Positions 11,697 to 23,566 are shown, counted from the first letter of the stretch. The stretch is 64,000 nucleotides of DNA from Erythrobasidium yunnanense (GCA_001600175.1 BCJC01000005.1:662471-726470); one strand, 5' to 3'. The notes: generated by a model not told the origin, from the letters alone. Made by a program: numbers and translations.

Positions 11697-13885
11697 ATGG
11701 CTCGTAGTCCAGCTGCTGCAGATGCAGAGACGCTGGTCGAGACACAGTCGCCGGAGCATCAACAGATAGCGAAAGCCGATCCAAAGCTAGGGCAAGCTCT
11801 TAAGAAGGAGAATGTTCAAGTTGGTGGTCTCTTAGTACGGCTAGGAAGACAAGCTGACGACTTCTGGCAGGTTTCCGGTACACAAGACGGCGCAATTTAT
11901 CTCAAGAACAGTCCTTCTGATCCATCAGCACCACGCGCTTGGCCCAAATGGAAAAGATACTGTATCGTCGGTCTGGCAGCTTGGACGAATAATGCAAGCT
12001 TCCTGGAAAGTCTTCATAGACAAACAGGCGCGCTAACAGTTATTGTTTGCAGGTCGTAACTATCGGCGTAAACAGCTGGGCACCAGCGACCGAAGAAATA
12101 CAAGAACGCTTTGGCGTGTCATCCGAGATAGGGACCCTGAGCGTCGTTATGTTCGTTGCTGGTTTCGCTATAGGTAAGCTCCTTTCGTCAACATCAGCAT
12201 AATCAGTGATCGTAATCAGTGAGGCTGATGACTTCCTAGGACCGCTGCTGTGTGCTCCATTATCCGAGTTTTACGGGAGAAGACCCGTCTATCTCATTTT
12301 CTGGGCCTTTTACACTGTCTTCTGGATCGGGCTCGCTTTGTCACCTAACATTGGTTCAGTACTTGTCTTCCGTCTTCTGCTTGGTTTCTTCGGCTCCATT
12401 CCCCTTGCGAACGTGGGAGGAATTGTCCACGATCTGTTCACGCAGCACGAGTGCGGATACGCGGTTGCACTTTACGCGCTCAGTAGCACTGACGGTCCCC
12501 CTTTCGGAAATGCTGTTGGAGGTAGGATCATCCTATCTATCGTGCCCATCCGGCCATTCTTTGATACTGAGCGGCGATCTACAGGCTTTCTGGCTCAGCA
12601 ACAAGGCTATAAATGGGTCTGCTGGTTCAACCTTATTCTAGCCGGAGTGATGTGGATTGTACTCTTCTTCTGCCTGCCCGAGACCAGAGATACCATACTG
12701 CTCATGCGCCAAGCCAAGAGGTTGCGTGAAGAGACAGGAAACCAGGAGATCTATGCAGAGCATGAGAAGAGCAGGAACTCCAAAGGCCACTTCTACAAGG
12801 TTTCTTTGGTCAGACCGCTCAAGTTCTTCTGTGAGTAGAAGGGATCCGCCCATTCGACATAGCTGAAAGTGAAAACAGTCACCGAGCCGATCACATATGC
12901 GTGTGCTTTGATCAATGCATAGTGAGCATTGAGCTCGTCAGATATTCGATATCAGCAGCAACTGACAATGACCTTTAGCACCTATGCCATCATATTCATG
13001 GTAAATAGTACTACCGAGATGGTTTGTCAGTGCCGTACTGATGGTGTGATCTAGTCCAACGAAGCTTTCCCCCTCATCTTCGGCCCTGGAAATGGTGGAC
13101 ACGGCTGGACACACACCGGAGTAATCCAACTGACGTATCTAGCCTACGTAGTTGGAGCAGTACTTGGTTTCTGCCTTCAGCCTATTCAGGAGTATTTCTA
13201 CCGCAGAGGATACAAGAACAAGCGAAAGCCTGAGCTGCGATGGGTACTGTCGTGCTATACAGTCGCGCTTATGCCTATTGGCTTTATGATTGGTGAGTTT
13301 GTCGCTTCTGAACGATCTTGCGCACCTCTGACTTAACGTATGCTTGGCCATGTACAGCTGCATGGACATCGTACGCCAGGATCACGTATTTTGGTCCGCT
13401 CATCGGGTTCTGTATCTTTGCAATCGGATTCTTCGGGATTATCAATAGTATACTCAATTACGTGGTGAGCTTTGAAAATCGTCAGACTATCTTGCACAAG
13501 CTGAAAATTGGAGATCTGCCAGGTCGACGCTTGTGAGCCGCACGGACAGTGGATACATTACTTGGCTGATGCTTTCTATAGACGGGCACTTTGCTGCATC
13601 GGCTCTAGCTGCAGTCGTTTCAGTCCGAAACATAGCTGGAGGTGAGCTGGGCTTCGCTTCTCGAAGCGTCGGCCAGAGAGCTCAGTATGAAGCTCTTCTA
13701 TCGCAGCCGGCTTCCCGCTCTTCGCAAGACAGATGTTCGAAAGGCTTGGCAACCAGTGGGCTCTCTTTCTGCTGGCGATGCTGAGCTGCTTTATGGTTCC
13801 TGTCCCATTCTGGCTTTTATACCGAGGAGACAGAGTACGGAAGGCCAGTCCGTACTGCAGAGAGCACTTTGAAGATGAGGAGTAG
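11697..13885 (+). CDS. MFS transporter, polyamine/TPO-like (DHA1)
   Basis: Twelve-helix exporter. Landmarks: VNSWAPATEEI, GPLLCAPLSEFYGRRPVYL (motif A region), RLLLGFFGSIPLANVGG, CLPETRDT, and a C-terminal VRNIAG...MFERLGNQWALFLL. The first intron (11994-12052) starts with GC, not GT: AAT|GCAAGC. Only this donor keeps the frame into VVTIGVNSW. A 10-nt exon at 13523-13532 is needed to read NYVVDAYGHFAASALAAVVS. Further introns follow at 12174-12239 and several places after. The last exon ends at TAG 13883-13885. An alternative in-frame ATG lies at 11682. Likely substrate polyamines or drugs, from the subfamily only. Confidence 0.88.
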
Positions 13886-14074
13886 ATTAGCGGCACGCCG
13901 TCTCCATGTAGCATATCATTCTTGTTGTCCCAGTCAAACCACCCCAATGTATCCGAGAACTGCTTCTTCTATCTCCATTGCGGCCCGATAAATTGAAGCG
14001 CTACTGCTGTCCATTCATATACCCATATTGGATCCCTGCTATACCCACCCGCTCTGTCTCAATAACGAGTGCGC

Positions 14075-16339
14075 ATGTCCAAGTTCCGCCGACCCATCTT
14101 CGTCAACCCTGAGGCTGCCAGCTTCCGGCTAGACTGCTCGCCAGCAGACTCTGAAGCCTTATCACGCTTCCATGCTAGCCTTCCGGACTATGCTCAGACT
14201 CCACTGGTAGCTCTGTCCGACCTTGCGGAAGAGCTTGGTGTGAAAGGCGTCTTCATCAAGGATGAAAGCCAGCGCTTTGGGTTGCCGTCTTTCAAGATTT
14301 TGGGTGCTTCATGGGGCGTCTACCGCGCTCTGTGTACGCGGTTCCAGCTTCCTCTCGACACTCCGCTGCCAGACCTTGCGGAGAAAGCCAAAGATATCAA
14401 GCTGTATGCAACTACAGATGGCAATCATGGGAGAGCAGTCGCAAGAATGGCAAAGTGCCTCAATATTAAATGCGATATCTATGTCCCGAAGACGCTGGAT
14501 ACGTATACTAAGGGTCTCATTGCAAGCGAAGGACCAGAAGTCATCGTCAGCATGGGAGATTACGACTTTGCAGTAAAAGAGGCTTTTGACGCCGCTGGAA
14601 ACGACAAGAACGGCATTCTTATCCAAGATACTGCCTTCGAGGGTTACACCGAGATTCCAGAATGGATCGTTGACGGATATGCTGCTATGCTCAAAGAAGC
14701 AGATACACAGCTTGAAGAGCTTGGTCTACACGCAACGGCAATAGTGACGCCCGTCGGTGTTGGCTCCTTAGCACACGCAGTGGTCAAACATGCCAAAGCC
14801 GCAAATCCTCCAAGAACGGTAGTGGCAGTTGAGCCAGACACCGCCGCTTGTATCCACAAGAGCCTACTTGCTGGAAAAGCCACATCAATCCTCACCTCAT
14901 ACACGACCATGACAGGCATGGAGTGCGGGAGCCCTTCCTCCACAGCGTGGCCAGACTTGCAGAAAGGTCTTGACACTTCCGTAACAATATCGGATTTTGA
15001 AAGCCACCAAGCTTTACAATATCTACATGAGAAGAAGGTCAATGCAGGGCCGTGTGGGTCGGGAACCCTAGCAGGAATTAGGCGTTTAAGAGCCAATTCA
15101 GACCTACTTTCGCCTGATAGCGTAGTAGTACCCCTCTCCACAGAAGGCTATCGACCATACAAGACACCGCTGGATGTCTCGAATGACGATTGTGTCAGGC
15201 TTACTCAGCAACTCGTCAGTATCAACTCAAGCAATGTCACACTATCCGAAGAGCCGGGAGCAGGCGAGGTGGAGATCGCTGGCTTTGTCGCTGCTTGGCT
15301 TGAGCACAGAGGCATCGAAACACACTGGGTGGAGGGAAACCCTGGTCGGCCCTCTGTCATTGGTGTAGTGCGAGGTTCAGGAGGTGGTAAATCGCTAATG
15401 CTGAATGGCCATATCGATACCGTCAGTCTTGCAGGGTACAAAGGAGATGCCCTATCCGGAAGAAGGGTGAAGTATCAAGGCAAGGACGTCATAGAGGGCA
15501 GAGGTGGACAGGATATGAAGGCCGGCGTCGCAGCTGGAATGGCTACCCTCCTCGAGGCGAAGGCACTTGGAGATAAGCTGAAGGGAGATGCCATTTTGGC
15601 TGCTGTTTCAGATGAAGAAGACGCCTCGCTTGGCACGCAGGACATCATCAAAGCGGGCTGGAAAGCAGATGCTGCAATAATCGTGGAGCCTACCGATCTG
15701 AAGGTCGGAGTATCGCATAAGGGCTTCGTATGGATCGAGATCGAAGTGCTGGGTGTCGCTGCACACGGCTCGCGCCCTGCAGATGGAGTGGACGCAATCA
15801 TGAATACGTCTTACGTCCTTGATAGCTTGAGACAGTATTCGAGCGAGCTGCCCACACACGATACCATTGGAAAAGCTTCTCTACACTGTGGTAGGGTACA
15901 CGGTGGCACAGAAACCTCTACCTACCCTGGTTCCTGCAAGATGACCGTCGAGTTCCGCACAATCCCGTTACAAACGCCAGAACAGCTTTTGCAAGACATG
16001 AATCAGATGCTAAAAGACATTTCGCAAAAGCATGCAGAGTTCAAGCATGCGGATCCGAAGCTACTGCTTGATAGACCAGCATACGAGCTGGACATGGACA
16101 GCCAGCTTGCGAAACTAGCGAAAGATGTGCTTGTGACGAAGGACAAAGCAAGGAACGAAGATGTCGTATCTGTGAGCTTCTGGTGCGATGCTGCATTGTT
16201 AGGAGAAGCTGGGACACCTTCGGTTGTCTTGGGACCAGTCGGTGGAGGGCTTCACTCAGAGTACGAATGGGTGGAGGTGGACAGTATCATAGAGACCGAG
16301 AGGAGATTAGTCGCGTTCATGAACAAATTCTGTTGCTAG
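14075..16339 (+). CDS. Fusion of diaminopropionate ammonia-lyase and M20 metallo-deacetylase
   Basis: One intronless 754-residue frame with two enzymes. Residues about 1-365 are a fold-type II PLP enzyme of the diaminopropionate ammonia-lyase type: KDESQRFGLPSFKILG holds the PLP lysine, and ATTDGNHGRAVA, QDTAFEGYTEIPEWI and the GVGSL loop follow. Residues about 370-754 are an M20 peptidase/ArgE-DapE deacetylase: metal ligands and base in NGHIDTV, GGQDMKAG, SDEEDASLGT, VEPTD and GGLHSEYE, plus the lid domain around AAHGSRPADG. All key residues of both halves are present, so both may be active. In E. coli ygeX and ygeY encode these two activities side by side, which suggests linked steps (inference). 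The start codon is ATG 14075. Confidence 0.9.
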   Translation: MSKFRRPIFVNPEAASFRLDCSPADSEALSRFHASLPDYAQTPLVALSDLAEELGVKGVFIKDESQRFGLPSFKILGASWGVYRALCTRFQLPLDTPLPDLAEKAKDIKLYATTDGNHGRAVARMAKCLNIKCDIYVPKTLDTYTKGLIASEGPEVIVSMGDYDFAVKEAFDAAGNDKNGILIQDTAFEGYTEIPEWIVDGYAAMLKEADTQLEELGLHATAIVTPVGVGSLAHAVVKHAKAANPPRTVVAVEPDTAACIHKSLLAGKATSILTSYTTMTGMECGSPSSTAWPDLQKGLDTSVTISDFESHQALQYLHEKKVNAGPCGSGTLAGIRRLRANSDLLSPDSVVVPLSTEGYRPYKTPLDVSNDDCVRLTQQLVSINSSNVTLSEEPGAGEVEIAGFVAAWLEHRGIETHWVEGNPGRPSVIGVVRGSGGGKSLMLNGHIDTVSLAGYKGDALSGRRVKYQGKDVIEGRGGQDMKAGVAAGMATLLEAKALGDKLKGDAILAAVSDEEDASLGTQDIIKAGWKADAAIIVEPTDLKVGVSHKGFVWIEIEVLGVAAHGSRPADGVDAIMNTSYVLDSLRQYSSELPTHDTIGKASLHCGRVHGGTETSTYPGSCKMTVEFRTIPLQTPEQLLQDMNQMLKDISQKHAEFKHADPKLLLDRPAYELDMDSQLAKLAKDVLVTKDKARNEDVVSVSFWCDAALLGEAGTPSVVLGPVGGGLHSEYEWVEVDSIIETERRLVAFMNKFCC

Positions 16340-16580
16340 ACAGAAGAGTACATTGCAACGCCCGACCAGAGTCGGTGTTGGCACGCAAATGTAAGTCAAT
16401 GACGCTTCTACGATTTTCTAGATTACTGACATGCACTGAATGATACACAGAATAATCTAAGTGTCCATTGATTCTATGATGGGATTGTCCATGGTTGATG
16501 GTTCCGGGCTACTCTGTACGCATACTACGACCCATCCTTCACACGCGTCGCCATATGCTGTGCTTGTCGATGTCGGAGAC

Positions 16581-17158
16581 TTAGAATAGTCTGACTGTGC
16601 GGCGGACAGGGGATGCGGGAGAAGGTGTCGCGGAAGGGATGTCGGAGGGCAGAGACGAGAGAGCACCCTCAGAAACGGCGGCAGCAGCGACAGTAGCGTT
16701 GACACAAGTTGCGTTAGGGCTGCCCAATACGACTGTAGGGGCGCCGTAGTTGACTAGACCAGCGCTGTCTCTGATGGACAAGGTGAAATTGGTCTCTGCG
16801 GGCAGGCTGTGTTGGAGAGATAGGTCAGCGTGAAGCCGCGTACTCGTCGAGGTATCAACTCACTCAACAGTCCAGGTGTAGTTGCCTGTCGTGTTTTGCT
16901 GAGGGAGATACTGAAGGGGCAGTGCTGCGACTTGACCAGCTGGAAGAACTGATAGGAAGTAGGGAGGGGTTCCTCCGCTGAAGAGAAGCTGAACAGGCTG
17001 GCATTGGACGGCTACAGGGCTGTTGATGGTCTGGATGGGCGATACGTCAGTAGGTTATGGGAAGATTTTTCGCGTAAAGTGCCTACAGGAACTGAAGAGT
17101 TCTGCGCGTATGCTGCGACGGCGGCGGAGAGAGCAAAGAGTGTGCTGAAGGTCTTCAT
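16581..17158 (-). CDS. Secreted Kre9/Knh1-type Ser/Thr-rich protein
   Basis: Three exons, complement of 17087-17158, 16864-17030 and 16581-16806, giving 154 residues. A clear signal peptide (MKTFSTLFALSAAVAAYAQ) ends before NSSVP. The body has INSPVAVQCQPVQLLFSGG, PPYFLSVLP, a TWTVDLP core and SIRDSAG, the pattern of fungal extracellular proteins of the Kre9/Knh1 N-terminal family. The tail is Ala/Ser/Pro-rich. No hydrophobic GPI tail is visible, so it may be freely secreted or a last exon may be missed. Likely cell wall or extracellular; role unknown. Confidence 0.78.
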
Positions 17159-17620
17159 TGTGTGAATGTTATGTATATGTGGTGAAATGAAGCTCTTAAA
17201 TATCAGGAGGTGTGGAAATCTTTGAAGAAAGAAGAAGAAAGCCTCAAGAGATTTGACGGCTCGTAGAAAATAGCAAAAGCTTGGGTTGAGCTCTTAGTCA
17301 GTCATCAGCATGTCATCGCCCGATGGCTTCTGCGGAGTATTCATGATGAGTGACTGGGGTAAGGGCACAGCATCGTCGGAATTGAGCAGTGGCAAGGGTG
17401 AAAATCCTGACTTGCGGACTGCAAACTGCAACAAGGTAGGGGAATGCGCCAACAAGGGTACTGGTACTGCGAGGATGCAAGGACTAATCGCATTGGCAGG
17501 CTATGCTGCTTTAATATGTATTGCGTCCACAAATGGCGGATCGACTGCGCCTGCTATATCTATGACTACACTTATGTCTATAATGTAACTGTATCAGGCC
17601 CTCATAGGATGAAGTACGCT
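17159..17620. other. Intergenic region
   Basis: About 460 bp between the start of the secreted-protein gene and the end of the first DUF3292 gene. A plus-strand frame at 17310-17588 lacks family resemblance and is not accepted. Probably the promoter of the secreted-protein gene. Confidence 0.5.
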
Positions 17621-20344
17621 TCAGAAGGAATCCCATCTCTGCAGGCAGACAGCCGGTCATTAGCGAGTTCAGCGGATCACAGCTAGTGGAAGAACGGTAC
17701 TGACATTTTGCGAAAGCGCTATCAGTCTGTTGAACATTTCGTCTCTTCTTGGCATAGCCGTCAGAGTAATGTTTTCACCATCGGCAGTCACCAATGACAT
17801 GCCATCGATGATTTCCATCCCAAGACCTCCGCCTAAGACAAGCTTGCTCTTCCAGCCCAAACCCCCTAGCTTCTTCAGCTGAACTATGTCTTGTAATTGT
17901 ATGGAGAACTTGGGATCGAAGTCTTTGGTTCCAGGTAGCTTGTTGTCCTTGACCCAGGCTATACAGGGCGTCGTTGCGGAAGTTGACTGAAGACACGGTG
18001 TAAGAAGCAACATCAGCATGCCTGAGTAGTGGACAAACACAGGCTTTGTGTTGTTCGCCCTCACGCCACTGACTATGAGAGCCCAGCCTTTCTTTCCATC
18101 GTGTCTGCACCTAAACATCGATGGCCCGTCGACATAGTTGCGCTTTCGGAGAACACCTTGTCGTTCTTTCGAGTGCTGACTGCCAGCTTGCGCCTTGACT
18201 CTGTCCGCACCCATGACGGCTGAGACTGTCGTCTTTGCTGTACCCTTGAGGAACCCGAGGAAGCGATGCTTCTTGTGCTTGCCGGCTTCCGTGTTCGTCG
18301 CTGTAGGGCTGTTGTCTTCGACTGCACTCTTGCTCAGATCGTCACCGGCATATTCGTGGTCGTGCGACAGGTCCCGCTCAGCTGTGTCTGGGTTGACGGG
18401 CGGTAGATCATCTTCGAGCGTAGGGGAAGGTGATCGCGTAGGAGCCTCTCCCTCATACTGAGGCGGAGGCGGCAGCGGTGTGTTATGATCTTCGCCAATG
18501 CGAAGCAAAGTCAGAGCTAATTGGTTGTTCGATGGGACTCCCTTGAGCAGCGTGCTGTGTAAAGAAGGCAAGATCAAAGAACGCACTTCACGACATGACG
18601 AGCTCAAACGGCCTACTTCTGAATCAGCAGGAGTTCCTTCCAGTTTGGATAGTTTGTCGTAAACCAATGCCAGCCTTTGCTTATGTATGGCTGGGAGAAG
18701 AAGCCAAGACCCATGAAGAGCGTAGCGCCGCGTGCCATATATTGAACCTTGACAAACATGAAGAGCAATGCCACGGGAAGCAAGATCGCTGCCAGACGGA
18801 TCCTTGGCAAATGTTCGGGGTACGGGTGCGTGGGCGAAAGAGCGTTTGCGAGCCGCTCATAGTTGTCGCAGGCATCTTCGAGACCCCGCATGGTAGGACG
18901 CATAGCTTTCCAGATGGAGTCCACAACCGGGTCCTTCGCTCGTTGTAGATGCTTGTCTTGGCCTCCAGCAGCCTTGTTCTGAGCTTCTCCCCCACTAATA
19001 ATGACGTCCGTAGGATCAGGTATAGCGCTGTCAAGCTTCGTCTTCTTGCTCGACTGATCGTAATCCTTCTCCGGGGCTTTGCCGATGGCGGTGGCAGTCG
19101 CGACGGATGCAATGCCGTTCACGAAGTTGGTAGCCTCATTCTCGACGGCTTCGCCTTTGTGCGCTTCAGAGGCACCGGTTAAGCTTGATCTCAATGTCCG
19201 TAAGCCAGCGTCATCAGACGGCTTCTTAGCAGAGAAAAGTTATATCTTACCTGTCTTTCGAGCCAACTTTGTTACCGGCTTTAGGCTTTTGCAAACCTCC
19301 TGAACTGGCGCTCATCATCGATAGAGGAGCCGGAGGGAAGATGTAGTGTCGAGAAGGAGGGTAGACCATAAGAAGGATGATCAGACCGACCAGCAAAAGG
19401 CCGACTTGTGCGAACAGCCAGAATGTAAAATAGATCTGAAGGCACATAATGCTTTAGCGGAGCGAGGCTGATATCGGCCGAGTCCACTACTCACTGCACA
19501 CCAGGTGGCCGTCCTGTTGAACTCGTTCCATGACCGCACGCGCTGTATATGTTTGAAGAATCCAGCAGCTCCGATGCCCTGATCTCACAACTCAGTCTCG
19601 CAGTCAGGCTGAGATCTAATGCATAACTCACGAAATTGATGTATACCCGCTCTAGATTCGATCTTAGCCTGTCAGGACTGAATTCCTCGTCTTCCGAATT
19701 GACCAGATCCATTTCGAGTTCAGGCCAGAGTCCACGCTTCCTACCGTCTGTTGTAGCTTTGACGTGGTACATCTGCTTGTCAAAGCGTCTGATAACCTTC
19801 CATAGTTCATCATTCTCGATACCTTTGACTGTTCAGGGCGGATAACGACATCAGTCGCTGAGCTTATCGTACTGGACTGCTGCCTACCTAGCTCTTTTGG
19901 CACCTCGTCTGGATGACTCCATGTATTGTAAGTATCTGCATCCAGCGCTTCGGTCTCGGCCGTATCGTGCTGCTTGACGAGACCGCCAGTATCGATATCT
20001 TGAGGCTTGACAGGCTGCGCGTCGAGCTGTTTCTTTTGCTCATGCTGCTCGTTTGTCAGAGTCGCAACGCCGAGTTCTTGCGCTACATGGACATGCGATA
20101 CTCCTGTGCCTTCAACGTAGTCGCTCGCGGCGCCTGTTTTCGCAGCTTCAACCGCAGAAAGGCCGACTGGTCGAGCTGCTGTGGCCGATAACGCTGGGTC
20201 TGATGCCGGAACTACGACTGGAGCTTGAGCTGGTGCTACCGCGACTGCTGGCTGCTGCGCGACATCTCGATGACCTGCCGCTGCTGTTTCTTGGGCCATT
20301 TCTGCGGCCGCAATGTCTGTTCGCGTAGGTCGCGGTTCAGCCAT
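17621..20344 (-). CDS. DUF3292 membrane protein, tandem copy A
   Basis: Fungal integral membrane protein of the DUF3292 family; function unknown. Eight exons on the complement: 19888-20344, 19632-19828, 19495-19578, 19251-19435, 18617-19189, 18074-18554, 17705-17986 and 17621-17638, giving 758 residues. Order: Ala/Pro-rich N-terminus, IENDELWKVIRRFDKQ, helical pair near IYFTFWLFAQVGLL, a second pair near LAAILLPVALLFMFV, a Pro-rich linker, and a C-terminal half with a PH/GRAM-like feel. The last exon encodes only RWDSF. The intron 18555-18616 is absent from copy B, which otherwise has the same exon borders. Head-to-tail with copy B. Confidence 0.87.
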
Positions 20345-20690
20345 GCTAGATCTGAACACTGGCTATGTGTACAATGAAGCTGAAACGAGATGAAAACCAA
20401 GAAAGCAGACCTTTTAAAGTTTTCACAACAGCAGCGCCGACATCATGACATCATGCATTCCGTGAACCGGACATGCTTTGCTGAGGTGAGATTGCTCTGG
20501 TGCTGAAAGCTGACTGCACAATGTCTGTATGGCTCTCGTAAAAGCCGGTAAGATTGCAGCTGACATGTACCTTGGAAGAGTAAACATGGCGAGCAGGAGA
20601 GCACATACAGCTATCGTGTATCGGCTGAATGTATTGCTTCTCCAGCCTATGACCCGTACCAAAGGGCGTATATTATAACTGAAAAAGTCT
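20345..20690. other. Spacer between the two DUF3292 genes
   Basis: About 345 bp. It serves as promoter of copy A and downstream region of copy B. No gene seen. Confidence 0.5.
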
Positions 20691-23307
20691 TCAAAAGGAA
20701 TCCCATCTCTGTAGCACGATATCAATTACTTGCGCTATAGCAAACAGAGAGAAGGCGAACTCACATTCTGCGAGAGCGCTATGAGTCTGTTGAACATCTC
20801 GTCCCTCCGTGCTATATCTTTCAGCGTGATCGTCTCGCCATTGGTCTTGACCAGCCTCATGCCATCGACAATGTCTATACCCATGCCGCTCACTGCAAGC
20901 TGGCTCTTCCAACCGAGACCTCCTACTTTCTTTAGCTCAGCAACATCTGTTAGCTGTACTGAAAATTTAGGCATCGTGTCTTCCGCGCCCGGTAGCTTGT
21001 TATCCTTCATCCAGGCCAGGTAAGGGTTAGTAGCGGAATTTGACTGTAGTGAATGAGGCGGAGCAGTCGTCAGCAATTCTACACCCTAAGGTTTCATCAG
21101 ATTCGCCCAACTAACGATGAGGACCCAGCCTTGCTTTCCATCGCTTTTACACCTAAATGTAGACGGGCCGTCAACATAGTCTTTTCTGCTGGAGATGCTT
21201 TGTCGTAGCTTCGACTGTTGGGTTTCAATCTTTGTCTTGACTTTATCAACATTCTTGACCGCCGAGACTGCTGTTTTCGCTGTGCTCCTTAAGAAGCCTA
21301 AGATTCGCTGCTTCTTCTGCTTGATGCGCCCCTGTTTTGAGTTCTCGTCGTCCATGACGCTCGTCTCCTGATCGCCCTCGATATACTCGTTGTCATTCGA
21401 AAGGTCTCGTGCAGCTGTATCCGGATTGACAGGAGGCAGATCGTCTTCAAGGGTAGGCGATGGTGACCGTGTCGGAGGTTGGCCGATATATTGCGGAGGA
21501 GGAGGTAGCGGTGTATTGTACTTTTCGCCGATACGTAATAAGGTGAGTGCCAGCTGGCTGTTTGATGGAACACCCTTGAGTAAGGTGCGCTGAAGCGATA
21601 TCGAGTCCTTCCAGTCCGGGTGGTTTGTGATGTACCATTGCCACGCTTTGTTCATATAAGGCTGAGAGAAGAAACCGAGTCCCAAGAAGAGAGTAGCCCC
21701 ACGAACCAAGTATTGGGCCTTGACAAACGTAAAGACCAGAGCAATTGGAAGCAAGACTGCTGCCAGTCGGATCCTAGGCAGATGCTGAGGGTAGGCAGAT
21801 GTGGGATCGAGAGCGTTGGCCAAGCGTTCGTAATTATCGCAAGTCTGCTGCAGACCTTTCAAGGCTATCGTTATGAAAGGAGGATGCATGGCTTTCGAGA
21901 TGGCTTGGATAACCGGAGCTTTGGCCGCATCTTCGTTCCTGTTCTGGCCATCCGCGACGTCGTTCTGTGCTTCGTCCACAACAGACGTAACATCCCTAAG
22001 GTCTGGTATGCCATCTAGCGCAGTGTCCTTGCTCGACTCGTTGACGGCAACTGCACTGATGACAGACGCCAGGCCTTTGATGAAGTGCATAGCCTCGTTT
22101 TCGACGGCTTCGCCTTTGTGTGCTTCAGGTGCGCCAGTCAAGCTTGCCCTCAATGTCAGTAAACGCTCGGTAATTGGGCCGGGTCCAGGTGGCGCACCTG
22201 TCTTTCGAGCCTACTTTATCACCTGCTGCAGGCTTTTGCAGGCCTCCAGACGTGGCGCTCACCGCGGCTAGAGGAGCTTGAGGGAAGATGGTCCGCCGCG
22301 AGGGAGGATAGACTATGAGCAGGATCAAAACTCCGAATATCAAAAGGCCGACTAGAGCGAATAGCCAGAATGTGAAGTATACCTGCTCGGGCACACGAAA
22401 GGACATTCAGCATCGTGCGCAAGCAACTTGGCTAAGGTCATTTACCGCACACCAGGTAGCAGTTCTGTTGAATTCGTTCCAGGATCGCACACGTTGTATG
22501 TGCTTGACCACTGCCGCGCCTCCTACACCCTGATCAAACCGTCTCGTACCTCAGCATGCGGGGAATGAAGATGGGAATCGGAGCTCACGAAGCTGATATA
22601 CAACCGCTCTAGATTAAGTCTGATTCTGTCTGGGGTGTAGTCTTGTTCTTCAGAAGCGACCAGGTCCATCTCCAGCTCAGGTCGGAGTCCTCGTTTACGA
22701 CCGTCAGCCGTCGCCTTGACGTGGTAGACTTGCTTATCGAAACGTCTGATAATCTTCCACAGCTCATCGTTTTCGAGACCTCTCACTGGTTCAACGAGAA
22801 GAAGAACGGAGGATGGTAGAGGATCGGCTTATGCACACACGCTCGATTTGTTCAGAGTCAGTACTAACCCAGCTCTTTGGGTACTTGGTCTGAGTGAGTC
22901 CACGTGTTGAAGATATCTGGATCAAAGCTTTCTGCCTCGGCTATGTTGTGCTGCTTCACAAAACCGCCAGTATCGACGTCCTGAGGTCTGTCCGGCTGTG
23001 CTTCAAGCTGTTGCTTTTCTTCATACTGCTCATTTGTGAGTGTTGCAATGCCCAGTTCTTGCGCTACAGATGGATGCGAAACTCCAGTGCCATCGATCTG
23101 CTCGTTTGAGGCGCCTATTTTCGCAGCTTCAATTGCAGAAGTCCCATCTTGATTAGGTACAGCAGGTACAGCAGCTGCGAACGCTGGATCTGCCGACACA
23201 ACGACTGCTGGCGCTGGCGCTGTTGCGTAGGCGGAAAGCTGGGAATCGCGAATCTCTATATGGCCTTTCGGTGTCGTTAGATGAGCCATTTGCGGGGCGG
23301 TAGCCAT
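20691..23307 (-). CDS. DUF3292 membrane protein, tandem copy B
   Basis: Paralogue of copy A in the same orientation. Seven exons on the complement: 22869-23307, 22589-22785, 22446-22529, 22198-22382, 21116-22148, 20765-21043 and 20691-20708, giving 744 residues. Exons 2, 3, 4 and the last have exactly the same lengths as in copy A (197, 84, 185 and 18 nt). Shared blocks include LENDELWKIIRRFDKQ, HIQRVRSWNEFNRTATWCA, a cytosolic SLTGAPEAHKGEAVENEA block and LLKGVPSN. Both copies keep the transmembrane segments and the RWDSF end, so both look functional. The first intron (22786-22868) is longer than in copy A. Protein divergence is clear, so the duplication is not recent. Confidence 0.87.
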
Positions 23308-23566
23308 GATGCTAGTGCTCAATACGCTTTAACGCAACGATACAAGTGAAACTGAAGAGACCTTCAGAGGGCGAATGGAACCGCAACGGAATGACGTGGG
23401 GTTTAATCGATATCCTAATTTTACCCTTCTGTTGTTCTAGCCGGTTGATATATGACAATGGACTGGCGGTCTCCTCAGCGAATGGCTGTCTCTTTGTTAT
23501 TTCCTCGAGAATCGGCATTAACGGCTAATCACGCCCGAACTAGGACCGTATGCCTCTGATATCCAG

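Noticed and set aside
17310-17588. 92-codon plus-strand frame in the gap before the DUF3292 genes
   Set aside because: No conserved motif and no splice signals; composition looks random.
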